Below, piece by piece: positions 5,622-5,695 of a DNA stretch of 5,695 nt. Under the pieces are notes generated by a model. It saw only the letters and a list, made by a program, of their open reading frames with translations, searched no databases and was not told the origin of the DNA. The translations under genes were made by a program, and so were the position numbers. Source of the stretch: an uncultured Lachnospiraceae bacterium (GTDB lineage: Bacteria > Bacillota_A > Clostridia > Lachnospirales > Lachnospiraceae); contig CAMWMM010000349.1 in the NCBI GenBank assembly GCA_947175285.1, positions 1 through 5,695 on the forward strand. Reading direction: 5' to 3'. Within the stretch, counting starts at the first letter, position 1; each line of letters begins with the position of its first letter.

Positions 5622-5693
5622 TTATACATTTTCACTTCCGGAAGCTGACTGCTCTAACTCTGCGCCTCCTGATACGGCAAGTTTCTGGTCTTT
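5622..5693 (-). CDS. C-terminal 23 codons of an unidentified upstream gene (partial)
   Basis: One minus-strand frame stays open from the window edge to TAA at 5624-5622 and encodes a polar tail, KDQKLAVSGG followed by AELEQSASGSENV. The other two frames also stay open for a short way, ending at 5655-5653 and 5633-5631, but they read as arginine-rich or less coding-like sequence. The stop sits 3 nt before the WYL regulator start, a spacing typical of genes in one operon. The fragment is too short and low in complexity to assign a family. Confidence 0.55.
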   Translation of the reverse strand, partial: KDQKLAVSGGAELEQSASGSENV

Positions 5694-5695
5694 GC

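Noticed and set aside
5621..5626. Perfect TATAAT immediately before the WYL start codon
   Set aside because: No -35 hexamer lies 16-18 nt upstream, and transcription would begin inside the gene. It is better explained by the end of the upstream coding sequence.

Overview
The window carries six genes or gene fragments, all on the minus strand, so transcription runs from high to low coordinates. The moderately AT-rich sequence, a spore-specific gene, an oxygen-sensitive class III ribonucleotide reductase and YncF-type dUTPase chemistry together point to an anaerobic, spore-forming Firmicute (class Clostridia). Protein style suggests the Lachnospiraceae (inference). No phage, insertion-sequence, CRISPR, tRNA or rRNA signature was seen. 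The long plus-strand reading frames are antisense shadows of these genes.

Layout in direction of transcription. (1) 5695-5622: last 23 codons of an unidentified gene. (2) 5618-4626: a HTH-WYL transcriptional regulator starting 3 nt after that stop, so probably in the same operon. (3) 4612-4542: two consecutive Rho-independent terminators. (4) 4520-4400: a near-consensus sigma-A promoter followed by two NrdR-box-like palindromes 30 bp apart. (5) 4399-2210 nrdD and 2192-1692 nrdG: anaerobic ribonucleoside-triphosphate reductase and its radical-SAM activase. (6) 1683-1631: two abutting hairpins in the short gap before dut. (7) 1613-1179: a dUTPase of the Bacillus YncF type. (8) 1170-1142: a sigma-G-like promoter. 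(9) 1110-1: the first 370 codons of a spoVAF-like, GerA-family spore membrane protein that runs off the window.

Functional logic. nrdD and nrdG make deoxyribonucleotides without oxygen, and dut removes dUTP while supplying dUMP for thymidylate synthesis. The three genes form a plausible nucleotide-precursor unit, with NrdR-type repression suggested by the leader. The spore gene lies 68 nt behind dut, but a promoter resembling those read by forespore sigma-G suggests it is a separate developmental unit. I see no wholly new system. The most informative points are the two promoter regions, the repeat and hairpin structure between nrdG and dut, and the relocated Phe-lid of the dUTPase.
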